From: Halioglobus japonicus
Lineage (GTDB): Bacteria; Pseudomonadota; Gammaproteobacteria; Pseudomonadales; Halieaceae
DNA length: 32,256 nt
NCBI GenBank assembly: GCA_902705825.1
Contig: CACSIL010000034.1
Location: 366,157-398,412, forward strand
Reading direction: 5' to 3'
Shown here: piece after piece, positions 16,182 through 25,105 of the stretch
Layout of the letters: every line of letters begins with the position of its first letter
How positions within the stretch are numbered: the stretch's first letter is position 1
Position numbers and translations under genes: made by a program
Notes under the pieces: model-generated
The model's input: the letters and a program-made list of their open reading frames with translations, nothing else
Databases searched by the model: none
Told to the model about the DNA's origin: nothing

Positions 16182-18536
16182 TCAGCTGGCGCGACTGGCC
16201 GAACCGATGGCGCGGATTAGGTCCAGCCGGCGCAACAGATCGCGCAACTGACGCGATTGTTCCAGACGCCGTTCTTTGAGGTCGGGTTCACGGGCATCGG
16301 TCAGCTGCCGACTTTGTAACATTTTGAAGCCGTTCCTGAACAGCAGTTTGCCAATGGACGCCTCGCTGCTGATACGGCGCTGCAAATAGGCCTGGCGACC
16401 AAACTTGAGTGCATCGCTGACGCAGGTCGCCTCATCCAGGGTTTCTGCGTGATCCATGCGTGCAGCCATAGCGGCGACTACTGAATACGCCTCGGCGTAA
16501 ATCAGCAGCGCGATATGCGCTACCAGAGGTGTCATACGATTGAGCAGCTGAGTGAAGCCAATGGTGCCCTGGCTCAACAGCGTGGGCCAATCCTTGTCGT
16601 AGCGATCCAGTTCCTCGCGTATTTGTCGGTGGAACTCTTCGGTAGGGGCGTAGAAAAATTCGAACTTGAACAGATCGCGCAGCTGGTCTACCTCGCCCCA
16701 GAACACATCCAGCGCGTCCGATCCGGGGTTTTCACTGGCCTTCAGCAGGGCCAGTTCGATAATGGCCTTGTTGACGAAAAAGTGGATTACCGTGTTGCGA
16801 TAATAACTCGCCACTGCCTGTTGATTTAGGCCGATACCGTACACAACTTCCGGGCCCTCGTCATAGCGGGTGACGATACCCTCGTCGAGCATAATACTGA
16901 TAACGCTGGGCAATTGGTCGGCGTAGGCGGCATCGAAATCTCTGGAGATGTGCAGGTTCCTGGCTTGCGCCCAGTTCAGTAGCGCGCGCAGGTCAGCGAG
17001 GACTTCCTCCTGCGTGAGCGCTTTGGGCGCTGCGCCCAGCAGGCTCATCGTCACCAGCGAAGGGAAGGTGATGGCGGTAACGTGGTTTGCTTCCACGGCG
17101 ACCTCAAAGGCGATTTTGGACAGGGCAAGCTTATCTCCCGGTTCCGGCGCTTGCTCCAGCACCACGGGCTTGCCGATATCCACATAGATCTTGCCCATCG
17201 GGCGGGCGAGGCTGCGGATGTATCCGATCAACCAGCGCAATGATTCCGCCCCTTTGCCTTGGCTGGTTTGCTCGGTGGCGTATTCCTCGACATCGCGAAT
17301 CAGGTCATAGCTGATGGAGATCGGGATGATATGAATATTCCTGGCGTCGGTGGTGTGGCAGGCTTCAAGCACGTATTTCAGCAAGCCATAGCGCGGTGGC
17401 ATCAACTTGCCCAGACGTGAACGGGTTCCCTCAAACGCCCAGTTCATCGGGAAGCGCTTCTCCATCAGGTAGCCGATGTAGTGCCGCAGGGTGGTCTTGT
17501 AAAGCTCGTTGTCCTGAAAACTGCGCCTGATAAAAATGGCTCCCGCGCGGTGCAACAGAAAACCCAGCCCGGGGAAATTCAGATTGGCGCCGCCGAACAT
17601 ATGCGGCATGGGGAAATCGTTGTCATACAGCAGCTTGGGTACAACCATCCCGTCGAGGTAGGTTTTGTGTGTCCACAACAGCATGGACGGGTGCTCGCGC
17701 ACCAGTTGGCGCATTCTCTCGACGTCGGCCTGATCGCAAACAATTTCCGATTCATAGCCCAGGCCGAGACAAAACTTATTGAACTTGGCGTAAAAATCCA
17801 GCCAGAAGGTACGCGGGCGCGACACCATTTCGGTCATGTACTCGCCGGCTTCCTTTATCAGTTCCGCCTTGGGTTTACCGCTCTGGGCGGAGAGATTGTC
17901 CAGCGCCTCATTGTATCCCCGACTGGCCATGAGACTGTCGGCCACTCGCCTTGGCACTTTGTAACGACCACCTTGCAGTTGTCGCTCGGCGAGATCCAGT
18001 ACCACTACCGCCTGGCGCACCACGAAGTTGGCGAATTCGCGTTGCTCTTCGCTGTTTTCCGTTTTATGGACATGCTCGAAGCGTGCACGCAGGTTGGCCA
18101 CGGTATCCGGTTCCCCGCGCAGCAGGTGCATTCTCTCTGGCGCATCTTTGAGTATCTTGCGTGCGCGCGACACGTTGGGGTGCCTGGGGTCACCGAACAA
18201 CAGATCGCGCAAGCGCGGCCCGGAATTAATCGCTTCCTCTGAGGGCAGCCAGGTAACGCGAAGTGGCGTTACCAGTGTTTGGGGCGGCAGATCCAGTGCG
18301 CTGACCAACGGTGCACTGTCAATGCCATTTTCCTCATTGCGCAGGTCCAGTTCTACCTGCGGAGCGTCAGCGGCGGAGCTGTTAGCGTGATGGCGAATCC
18401 AGTCGCGCAGTAATTCCCGCTCAAAGCTGTTGCGGGTGTCGAGTATGAACAACACTTCATGCCGCTCAACGTCAGGCCAGGGGTTGAGCGCATCGTATTT
18501 ATTGTTCAGGTGCACCTTGGGTGGTACTGCACTCAC
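16182..18536 (-). CDS. plsB: Glycerol-3-phosphate 1-O-acyltransferase
   Basis: 784-aa membrane-associated acyltransferase that puts the first acyl chain on glycerol-3-phosphate. The catalytic HX4D is H290-KTYL-D295 in LLWTHKTYLDGMV; the other acyltransferase blocks are AGAIFIRRSFQD, NWAFEGTRSRLGKLMPPRYG and IHIIPISISYD. A long C-terminal helical region follows, as in Escherichia coli PlsB (about 800 aa). The GTG start at 18536 overlaps the stop of the upstream HAD-PlsC gene (GTGA), which points to translational coupling; there is no better start nearby. Order HAD-plsC, plsB, gpsA puts three successive phosphatidate-forming steps in one transcript. Confidence 0.93.
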   Translation of the reverse strand: MSAVPPKVHLNNKYDALNPWPDVERHEVLFILDTRNSFERELLRDWIRHHANSSAADAPQVELDLRNEENGIDSAPLVSALDLPPQTLVTPLRVTWLPSEEAINSGPRLRDLLFGDPRHPNVSRARKILKDAPERMHLLRGEPDTVANLRARFEHVHKTENSEEQREFANFVVRQAVVVLDLAERQLQGGRYKVPRRVADSLMASRGYNEALDNLSAQSGKPKAELIKEAGEYMTEMVSRPRTFWLDFYAKFNKFCLGLGYESEIVCDQADVERMRQLVREHPSMLLWTHKTYLDGMVVPKLLYDNDFPMPHMFGGANLNFPGLGFLLHRAGAIFIRRSFQDNELYKTTLRHYIGYLMEKRFPMNWAFEGTRSRLGKLMPPRYGLLKYVLEACHTTDARNIHIIPISISYDLIRDVEEYATEQTSQGKGAESLRWLIGYIRSLARPMGKIYVDIGKPVVLEQAPEPGDKLALSKIAFEVAVEANHVTAITFPSLVTMSLLGAAPKALTQEEVLADLRALLNWAQARNLHISRDFDAAYADQLPSVISIMLDEGIVTRYDEGPEVVYGIGLNQQAVASYYRNTVIHFFVNKAIIELALLKASENPGSDALDVFWGEVDQLRDLFKFEFFYAPTEEFHRQIREELDRYDKDWPTLLSQGTIGFTQLLNRMTPLVAHIALLIYAEAYSVVAAMAARMDHAETLDEATCVSDALKFGRQAYLQRRISSEASIGKLLFRNGFKMLQSRQLTDAREPDLKERRLEQSRQLRDLLRRLDLIRAIGSASRAS

Positions 18537-20224
18537 GTGTTCTTTTTCCCTTTGGCAGATTTAGTTGATCCATCTGTCTTCAGCTTGGGTTTAACGGATT
18601 TTGCCGCAGTCTTGGCTTTGGCAACAGTCTTGCGTTTGGCCTTGGCTCTGGGTTTGGCTGCAGCTTTGCGTTTGGCTTTGGCAGCGGGTTTTTCAGTGGT
18701 GTTTTTCTCGCTGGCCTTGCGCTTGCGCTTGACGGGTGTTTTTTTCGGCGGTGTCTTTTTAGTCGCGCTCCGTTTGGCACCGTCTGGTTTATCTTCCGGC
18801 TGGCCCAGTGCCCTGGCGAACATGTTGCGTACATCACGCACATGCTCTTCGATAGATTCCACATGCCAGTCGCTAGTATCAACCGGCGGCAGCACTTCTA
18901 CTTGTACAGTAGCGGGGCGGAACACGAAATCGCCTTTGGGAGCGACATCGCCGGCATTGTGAATGACGATCGGCACGATGGGCACACCGGCCTGCAGGGC
19001 CAGATGGAACGCGCCCTTTTTGAACGGCGCTAACTTTGGCGATACAGAGCGTGTGCCCTCGGGCGCAATCACCACAGATTTCCCTTCTTTGCGCATGGCA
19101 TCCACCAGCGGCTTCATCGCGTTGATCGCACTCTTGCCATCGGCGCGATCGATAAACACAACGCCGCCCAACTCCATAACCATGCCGAGAATTGGGGTCT
19201 CTTTCTTGATTTCCTGCTTACCCACACCGGCGATGTCGCGGCGCAGCAATTTGGCAGCGATCACCACATCGGCTTTGCTCTGGTGATTGAATACAAACAC
19301 CGCAGGGCGATGCGACCACAGGTGTTCTTCCCCCCTGACTTTAATATCCATGCCGATCAGGGCGGTTGCCGTATCGGCAAACAGTGAAAATGAAAAGTTC
19401 TGCGATTCGCGTCGTGAGCCGGTCAGTGCGTAGACCGGCAAGCCGGCCATAAAGGAGGTGACCAGAGAACCGGTGGCGGCCACGGAGCGCACAAATTGTG
19501 TCAGGGTGGGCCTGCCGCGACTGCCAAACGATGCGATAGGCCACTGCCTTGCGCGGGCGATGCGGGCCAGTTTAGTGCTGGGGTTCAGCGCACGGGGGTG
19601 TCCGACTCTTTCGAGCAACAGCAGATCATCCTGACTGTCTGAGTAGAAGAAACTGTTGTCCAGATTAGCGCGGTACTGCCGCGCAAGCTTTTCTGCTGCG
19701 TCCACTTTGCCCTGGCCGAAACAGGTAGGGCTGATGACGCCGCCGGTGAACTTGCCGTTCTCAACTTCCAGTTGCGTGCACAGTACATGCTCTATCCCCA
19801 GATCTGCAGCGGCGGGCTCCACCTGATAGGGCGTGGCGGAAGAAATAATCGCCAGGGTATGTCCTTTGGCCCGGTGTGCTTCCACCAGCGCGCGGGACTC
19901 CGGGTAGACCAGGCGAGCTATCTGCTTGGCGTACAATTGTCTGCCAACTTCGTTGTAGGTCTCCTCTTCGGTGCCGCGCATAAACTGCGCATTGATAGCC
20001 ATCATGCCCGAGAAACCCATATTCCCGAGCCCGAAGTTGGTCATCGCACGCATCATCTCGACAAACTGGCGCGGAGACAGGTCGCCGCGTCTGAGTTGTT
20101 CACGGACAAAGGCGGTGGCGGAGTAGCCTGCGATGATAGTGCCGTCAAAATCGAAGATGGCGACAGTGCGCGGGCCCTCGGGTGAATTTTCGATGTCGCT
20201 CAGCAGCTGTTTTATCGGGGTCAT
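18533..20224 (-). CDS. plsC: HAD phosphatase - 1-acylglycerol-3-phosphate acyltransferase fusion with basic tail
   Basis: 563 aa in three parts. Residues about 20-220 form a HAD-IB hydrolase (nucleophile D25 and D27 in IFDFDGTIIAGYS; later FFYSDSQDDLLLLERVG). Residues about 285-480 form a PlsC acyltransferase with H314-QSKA-D319 (FNHQSKADVV), GVVFIDR and IAPEGTRS. Residues about 482-563 are a Lys/Ala/Pro tail (for example KAKRKAAAKPRAKAKRK) like histone H1 tails, with almost no acidic residues. HAD-PlsC fusions are known in bacteria; the tail is unusual and may bind acidic membrane lipid or nucleic acid. ATG at 20224 follows AAGGAAG. First gene of the glycerolipid group; its stop overlaps the plsB GTG. 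The HAD substrate is unknown. Confidence 0.9.
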   Translation of the reverse strand: MTPIKQLLSDIENSPEGPRTVAIFDFDGTIIAGYSATAFVREQLRRGDLSPRQFVEMMRAMTNFGLGNMGFSGMMAINAQFMRGTEEETYNEVGRQLYAKQIARLVYPESRALVEAHRAKGHTLAIISSATPYQVEPAAADLGIEHVLCTQLEVENGKFTGGVISPTCFGQGKVDAAEKLARQYRANLDNSFFYSDSQDDLLLLERVGHPRALNPSTKLARIARARQWPIASFGSRGRPTLTQFVRSVAATGSLVTSFMAGLPVYALTGSRRESQNFSFSLFADTATALIGMDIKVRGEEHLWSHRPAVFVFNHQSKADVVIAAKLLRRDIAGVGKQEIKKETPILGMVMELGGVVFIDRADGKSAINAMKPLVDAMRKEGKSVVIAPEGTRSVSPKLAPFKKGAFHLALQAGVPIVPIVIHNAGDVAPKGDFVFRPATVQVEVLPPVDTSDWHVESIEEHVRDVRNMFARALGQPEDKPDGAKRSATKKTPPKKTPVKRKRKASEKNTTEKPAAKAKRKAAAKPRAKAKRKTVAKAKTAAKSVKPKLKTDGSTKSAKGKKNT

Positions 20225-20332
20225 GTTGCTTCCTTACTCTTTCGCGGAAGCATAGCGTATTCTGGCCGCTGGCGGACATTTGCCGGATAAAAGTTTGTGT
20301 AGTCGATGAGAGCTGCGGTAAACAGCGGGCAT

Positions 20333-20370
20333 AAAAAAACGCCGTCGCAATGAAATTGGCGACGGCGTTT
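20333..20370 (-). terminator. Rho-independent terminator, minus strand
   Basis: AAACGCCGTCGC (20337-20348) pairs perfectly with GCGACGGCGTTT (20359-20370) over a 10-nt loop. Read on the minus strand the stem is followed by seven Ts (20339 down to 20333), the classic intrinsic form. It ends transcripts coming from the methyltransferase gene and insulates the plsC-plsB-gpsA group. On the plus strand the T-run is too short to act. Confidence 0.85.
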
Positions 20371-20557
20371 GATGGGTAAAGCCCTGTATTGTTTCAAGCC
20401 TGGTTTGTATTCATCCAATCCGCAAAAATCGGATACTGTCCCCTGGCGGCAAACGTCTCTGACAAACGTTTACCAGCTTTCCCTTAACGGTGGCGGTTGC
20501 CCTCAATTGGTAGTCATCCAATTAACAGCCACGGTTTTAGTATAGGGAGCATCGCTG

Positions 20558-20628
20558 GATGCGCAAGAAATAACTATATGATATGTTTTTATATCAACAA
20601 ATATCATTTAGTTATATCTTGCAGCATC
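20558..20628. repeat. Long imperfect palindrome (25 paired bases per arm)
   Basis: Arms 20558-20584 and 20601-20628 pair at 25 positions with two mismatches (20577/20608 and 20569/20616) and one bulged base (20623), around a 16-nt AT-rich loop. Core arm sequences are ATAACTATATGATAT and ATATCATTTAGTTAT. It begins 5 nt past the methyltransferase stop and is far more AT-rich than its surroundings. No coding frame and no U-tract. Candidates are a REP/MITE-like remnant or an mRNA 3' stabilising hairpin. Confidence 0.7.
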
Positions 20629-20633
20629 GGCGT

Positions 20634-21494
20634 TCAAGGTGCTTTGCGGAACAGCAGGGTCATACGATCTGACTCCCCGATAGCGGACAGCTCAGCCTGC
20701 TTTTCGGGGTCGTTTTCACTGCCGCGCAGTGAGGGCGGCAGGCGCCACACGGTATCTTCACCCGAGGGTTGATCCAGCGGGTTTGCGTTGATGTCACTGT
20801 CGGCGACCAGCTCGAAGCCCGCTTCCTCAAACATCAGAATAACGGCGGCTTCGTCCATATAGCCCCGGCTGCTATTGGTGCCGCTCTCAAAGGCAGTGTC
20901 TGGTGCGCGGTGTTGGACAACGCCAACCAGGCCATCATCCTTGAGCATCGCGCGGACATTTGCGAGTGCGCGCGAGCGTGTTTGTGCCTCTTCTTCAAAC
21001 TTGTTGAGATTGTGCAGAGCGCGTATCAGCAGCACCCGGTCGACAGTGCCTTCCACTTCGGGGGGGACCGATTCAAACGTAAACCCCTGCGCGGTAATGC
21101 CATTGTCGGTATATGTTGCGACCTCGGCGGCAAAGTTCTCCGTTGCGGCGATTCGGTCTGCGGCCCACTGCGGGTTGCCGGGGCGGATAAGTGGCCACAT
21201 GCGGTCCGCGTAATTTAACCCGTACAGGACACCGTCAGCGCCCAGGTAGTTGGCCAGGATTCGGGTATACCAACCGCCGCCGGGCAAGCCCTCGGCCACT
21301 GTCATGCCGGGCTCGAGCTGGAAGAACTCCAGTGTTTGCACCGGGTGACGAGAGCCGTCGCGGGCTTTCTGTTCGTCACTTCGCGCCGCCACCACCTCGG
21401 CCAGAGTAGCGCTGTTGTCGTCGGCGTAACTGGTCTGTGTGAAGCCCGTGAGTACCAGGCTGGTCGCCAACAGGCAGGTTCGTATCATTGACAT
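20634..21494 (-). CDS. Exported class I SAM methyltransferase-like protein
   Basis: 286 aa from the ATG at 21494, which has GGAGG about 10 nt upstream and opens a signal peptide (MSMIRTCLLATSLVLTGFTQTSYA, cleavage after SYA). The mature part has a Rossmann methyltransferase outline: LEFFQLEPGMTVAEGLPGGGWYTRILANYLG (motif I), VDRVLLIRALHNLNKF, then VRAMLKDDGLVGVVQHRAP and an EEAGFELVADSDI strand. Such secreted 'methyltransferases' are common in proteobacteria, have no proven periplasmic SAM supply, and remain functionally unknown. Motif I reads EGLPGGG rather than E/DxGxGxG, so SAM binding is uncertain. A terminator lies about 265 nt downstream. Confidence 0.78.
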   Translation of the reverse strand: MSMIRTCLLATSLVLTGFTQTSYADDNSATLAEVVAARSDEQKARDGSRHPVQTLEFFQLEPGMTVAEGLPGGGWYTRILANYLGADGVLYGLNYADRMWPLIRPGNPQWAADRIAATENFAAEVATYTDNGITAQGFTFESVPPEVEGTVDRVLLIRALHNLNKFEEEAQTRSRALANVRAMLKDDGLVGVVQHRAPDTAFESGTNSSRGYMDEAAVILMFEEAGFELVADSDINANPLDQPSGEDTVWRLPPSLRGSENDPEKQAELSAIGESDRMTLLFRKAP

Positions 21495-21689
21495 AGGGGG
21501 GTGTCCTCCGCAAGGTGCTGTGGTCATCCGCTGCTGTGTGCAACGGTCCTGTGCACACTACCATGTGTGGGGCACTTTGTGACCTCAGCAGCAACCATCG
21601 CGCGAAGAGAATGACCGATTACGTCATGCCCGCTCCGACAATCGCTGCTAAGATGTCGCCCATCAAATTCAATAACAGGAGTGATCATA

Positions 21690-22685
21690 ATGGCCAAAGT
21701 GCTGATTACCGGAGCCACCGGCTTCATCGGCAACCACGTTACCCGCCTCTGCCTGGAAAAGGGCGACGAAGTGCGCGTGATGGTAATGCCCGGAGAAGAC
21801 AGGTCGCCGTTGAACGGCATGGATGTGGAGTTCGTCGAGGGTAATCTGCTCGATGCGCCGTCTCTGGTCCGTGCGGTGGAGGGAGTAGAACAGCTCTATC
21901 ATCTGGCAGCGCTTTTTGCGATCTGGACGAAAGACCCGGACCTGCACTTCAAAATTAATGTCGATGGCGCGCGCTCCATGCTGGAGGCTGCCCGCGACGC
22001 CGGTGTGCAGAAAATCGTCTTTACCAGCAGTGTCGCCGCCATCGGTATTGTGGGAAATGGCGGTTACGCCACCGAAAAAACCGCGTTCAACTCCTGGCCT
22101 TGGGCCAGTGAGTACATCCTCTCCAAATTTATCAGCCACCAGATGGTGAAGGGTATGGTCAGCGAGGGTTTGCCTGTGACTATTGTGATGCCGGGCATGC
22201 CATTTGGCCCGGGTGATCGCATGCCCACGCCTACCGGCACAATGATTCTGCGCACCCTGCAGGGCAAGATGAAGAACTACTGGGATGGCGGTGTTTGCGC
22301 GGTGGATGTTCGCGACGTGGCAGCGGGCCATGTACTGGCGATGGAGAAGGGGCGCATTGGCGAGTCATACATACTGGCCAACAAAGAAGGGAATATGCCC
22401 AACAAGCAACTCCTGACTATGATTGGAGAAATCGCAGGCGTGCCCGATGTGGCGAAGACTGAAGTGTCCGGCAAGGTGATGTTGCGGGTAGCAAAAGTGG
22501 TGGAGATGCTGTCGAAGTTGACCGGCAGGGCCCCCATGACTACCTACAAGAACACCAAGTATGTGCTACAGCATGGCTACGTAGACCCGGCCAAGGCGAT
22601 TGAGGAACTGGGCCTGCCGCAGACGCCGATCGAAACCGCTTTAGCGGATTCCATAAAATGGTTCCGCGAAAACGGTTACACGTAG
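21690..22685 (+). CDS. Extended SDR: NAD(P)-dependent epimerase / dihydroflavonol-4-reductase-like
   Basis: 331 aa. The nucleotide-binding motif is ITGATGFIGNHV (residues 6-17), followed by LYHLAALFAIW, FTSSVAAIG (catalytic Ser/Thr region) and the YxxxK pair in ASEYILSKF. The C-terminal part holds VDVRDVAAGHVLAMEKG, as in dihydroflavonol reductases, 3β-hydroxysteroid dehydrogenases and hopanoid-associated sugar epimerases. A GTG at 21681 is in frame, but the ATG at 21690 has AGGAG 8 nt upstream and gives the normal N-terminus. It converges with the acyl-CoA dehydrogenase gene, 15 nt apart. Substrate uncertain: sugar nucleotide or hydroxysteroid/alcohol. Confidence 0.82.
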   Translation: MAKVLITGATGFIGNHVTRLCLEKGDEVRVMVMPGEDRSPLNGMDVEFVEGNLLDAPSLVRAVEGVEQLYHLAALFAIWTKDPDLHFKINVDGARSMLEAARDAGVQKIVFTSSVAAIGIVGNGGYATEKTAFNSWPWASEYILSKFISHQMVKGMVSEGLPVTIVMPGMPFGPGDRMPTPTGTMILRTLQGKMKNYWDGGVCAVDVRDVAAGHVLAMEKGRIGESYILANKEGNMPNKQLLTMIGEIAGVPDVAKTEVSGKVMLRVAKVVEMLSKLTGRAPMTTYKNTKYVLQHGYVDPAKAIEELGLPQTPIETALADSIKWFRENGYT

Positions 22686-22700
22686 GCCAAACGCCGCGGA

Positions 22701-23834
22701 TTACCCGGCTTTTGCCAGGTACTCCGCGCAGATGTCCTGCCCCAACTCTCCCATGAGCCGCGCGCTGCTGCCGGCGGTCAGTTCGATTTGCCGGGCCAGC
22801 TCGCAGTAGCGAAACAGCGGATAGTCGCGGTCCACACCGGTACCACCGTGGCAATGCTGTGACGCCTGGCTTACCCGGTGCGTGACATCGCCGCACCAGA
22901 TTTTCGCCATCGCCACGGCTTCGCTGGCCGGTCGGCCCTGGTCGATCAGAGAGGCGGCCTGCTGTGTCACCAGGCGCAGACACTCCACGTCGATATAGCA
23001 ATCCGCGACCCGGTGGCTCACCGCCTGAAAGGTGGCGATCGCACGGCCGAACTGCTCACGCTCTGAGGTGTAACTGCCCGTGATGCGCATCATCTTGTCG
23101 CACACACCCACTGCCATTGCGGCCAGTGCGGTGCGGCTCGCTTGCAGCGCCCACTCCATGGCCGCCACGGCTTCGCGCCCGGTGGCAACAATGTCGGAGG
23201 TCGGCACCTGTACTTTGTCCATGACCAGCTCGTGGCGATTCTCACCGGTCATAATCACCTGCGCATTCAGCGAGACGCCAGCGGCGCGCGGGTCCACCAG
23301 TGCCACAACCAGTTCTTCACCAGCCCGGGCCGATACAAGAATCCGCGCCGCTGTCTGGGCGAGGCTGACACAGATTTTTGTGCCGCTGATGGAGTAGCCG
23401 CCATCCATTTTCTCTGCGCTGCTGGCCGGGGTGCCCGGGTCTTCGTTGTTGTATTCTTCCAGCGCCGCCGTCACGAGTGTCGAGCCACTGGCGATAGCGC
23501 CCAGCCACTGCTCTTTTTGTGCATCGGTGCCAAAGCGTCGCAGGGTGCCAGCGGCCGATACCAACACTGGAATAACCGGCACGGGCGCAACGGTGCGGCC
23601 CACTTCCTCGCACAGGGTTGTCAGGCTGTAAAAGCCCAGCCCGGTGCCGCCGTTGTTCTCGGGGATGTCCAGCCCCAGCAGTCCGGCCTCGGCCAGCGCT
23701 TTCCAAAGCTCTGTATCGAAGCGCTCCTCCTGCTGTTCTATCCGTTTGAGCTTATCGACCTCGGTAAAGTCCCCCAGAATTTGCTGGGCCAATTGTTGCG
23801 CACTGTTTACTTCTTCAGATATTGAAAAATCCAT
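22701..23834 (-). CDS. Acyl-CoA dehydrogenase, partner-type subunit
   Basis: 377 aa with acyl-CoA dehydrogenase N-terminal helices (MDFSISEEVNSAQQLAQQIL), the middle β-domain (DGGYSISGTKICVSLAQTAARILV) and C-terminal helical FAD domain (TSEREQFGRAIATFQAVSHRVADCYID). In the usual catalytic region it reads CHGGTGVDRDYPLFRYCELAR, with no Glu after GGTG, and the middle domain lacks the canonical FAD loop ending in SEP..GTD. This matches the divergent subunit of α2β2 acyl-CoA dehydrogenases known from steroid side-chain degradation. Its start is 12 nt after the stop of the second dehydrogenase gene, consistent with a two-subunit enzyme. Substrate is inferred only from context. Confidence 0.85.
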   Translation of the reverse strand: MDFSISEEVNSAQQLAQQILGDFTEVDKLKRIEQQEERFDTELWKALAEAGLLGLDIPENNGGTGLGFYSLTTLCEEVGRTVAPVPVIPVLVSAAGTLRRFGTDAQKEQWLGAIASGSTLVTAALEEYNNEDPGTPASSAEKMDGGYSISGTKICVSLAQTAARILVSARAGEELVVALVDPRAAGVSLNAQVIMTGENRHELVMDKVQVPTSDIVATGREAVAAMEWALQASRTALAAMAVGVCDKMMRITGSYTSEREQFGRAIATFQAVSHRVADCYIDVECLRLVTQQAASLIDQGRPASEAVAMAKIWCGDVTHRVSQASQHCHGGTGVDRDYPLFRYCELARQIELTAGSSARLMGELGQDICAEYLAKAG

Positions 23835-23846
23835 GGCCTGAGTCTC

Positions 23847-25028
23847 CTAGCGTGTGCGGGGCATCCACAGCCCCGCCATGGCGATGATGTCGCGTTGTAC
23901 TTCATTGGTGCCGCCACCGAAGGTGAGCACGGCGCCCACCCGCCAGCGGAATTCGAGTTTCCCTTGCAGCACAGCCCCTGGGGAGTGCTTGGCAATAGTG
24001 CCAGCCTGGCCCATCACTTCGAGCAGCATGCGGTACAGCTCGACAAAAAACTCGCTGCTGTACACTTTGGCCACAGAGGCATCGGCCATATTCAGTGGGC
24101 CCTGGTCCATCGCCCAGGCCTGTTTCCAGCAGATCAGCTTCACCACTTCCAGCCCGGTTTTGACCTTGGCCAGATTGTGCTGCACCCACGGCAGTTCGAT
24201 GATTTTGCCACCGCCAGGCGCGTCGGTTTCGGCGGCCCATTCGCAGACACCCTGATACAGGGAGTCTACCTGGCCGTGGGTAAACAGGGAGAGGCGCTCT
24301 ATGTTGAGCTGGCCGGTGATCAGTTTCCAGCCGGCATTCACCTCGCCCACGCGGTATTTGTCCGGCAGGCGGATGTCACTGTAGTAAGTGGCATTGGTGC
24401 GTACACCGAGCGTGTGTACCGGCGTCAGTGAAAAGCCTTCGATATCAGTGGGGACGAGGAACATGGTGAGCCCCTTGTGTTTCTTGCTCGCATCCGGGTC
24501 GGTGCGCGCTGCCAGCCAGACATAATCGGCATAATTTCCGAGGCTGGTCCACATCTTCTGGCCGTTGATGATCCAGTCGTCACCATCGCGTTCGGCGCGT
24601 GTGGTGAGGCTCGCCAGATCGGTGCCGGCATTGGGCTCTGAGTAGCCGATGGCGATAGTCACTTTGCCCTGTTTCACCCCGCCTACGACCTCGTCGCGTA
24701 CTTCGGCATTCGCATTTGCGGCGATCACCGGCGTTACCGCCTCAGTGGTAAGAAACGGGTAGGCGAAGCCGGAGCGCACCACTTCATCGGTGAAAATATA
24801 TTGTTCTACGTGTGAAAGCTCCTTGCCGCCCAGCTCCTTTGACCAGCTTAGGCCGATCCAGCCGTCCGCGCCCATGCGCGCGTACTGCTTGCGAAACTCG
24901 GGGCCACCTCCCTCTTTGTACTCGGGGTTTTTGGCTTCCTCGATCAGCTCCGGAGTCATGACTGTTTTCATGTACTCGCGGACCTCCTGCTGAAGAGCCT
25001 TCTGCTGTGTGGTTAACTCTATATTCAT
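23847..25028 (-). CDS. Acyl-CoA dehydrogenase, FAD-binding-type subunit
   Basis: 393 aa. Clear family features: LGGKELSHVEQYIF, the FAD/substrate loop IAIGYSEPNAGTDLASLTTRAERDGDDWIINGQKMWTSLG, DIRLPDKYRVGEVNAGWK and the terminal FGGGTNEVQRDIIAMAGLWMPRTR. It retains the SEPNAGTD loop that its downstream neighbour lacks, so the two are probably complementary subunits of one heterotetramer, as for ChsE-type enzymes acting on cholesterol side-chain CoA thioesters. It oxidises an acyl-CoA to the 2-enoyl-CoA with FAD and hands electrons to ETF. A luciferase-like oxidoreductase gene lies 77 nt upstream on the same strand. Confidence 0.88.
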   Translation of the reverse strand: MNIELTTQQKALQQEVREYMKTVMTPELIEEAKNPEYKEGGGPEFRKQYARMGADGWIGLSWSKELGGKELSHVEQYIFTDEVVRSGFAYPFLTTEAVTPVIAANANAEVRDEVVGGVKQGKVTIAIGYSEPNAGTDLASLTTRAERDGDDWIINGQKMWTSLGNYADYVWLAARTDPDASKKHKGLTMFLVPTDIEGFSLTPVHTLGVRTNATYYSDIRLPDKYRVGEVNAGWKLITGQLNIERLSLFTHGQVDSLYQGVCEWAAETDAPGGGKIIELPWVQHNLAKVKTGLEVVKLICWKQAWAMDQGPLNMADASVAKVYSSEFFVELYRMLLEVMGQAGTIAKHSPGAVLQGKLEFRWRVGAVLTFGGGTNEVQRDIIAMAGLWMPRTR

Positions 25029-25105
25029 TTGTCTGGTCCTCTGCCAGTTGTTCCGATTAGCTGTCGCTACTTTTTAAGCAAATGTGAGTTGCCGCCAGTG
25101 CACCT

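Noticed and set aside
17481..18242. 253-codon frame antisense to plsB
   Set aside because: It lies wholly inside the well-supported plsB gene; long antisense frames are expected in GC-rich coding DNA and no family features are visible.
20401..20557. Riboswitch or small RNA between the plsC-plsB-gpsA group and the methyltransferase gene
   Set aside because: Only short dyads such as ATTGG/CCAAT and ATCCG/CGGAT are seen, without a promoter or a known consensus.
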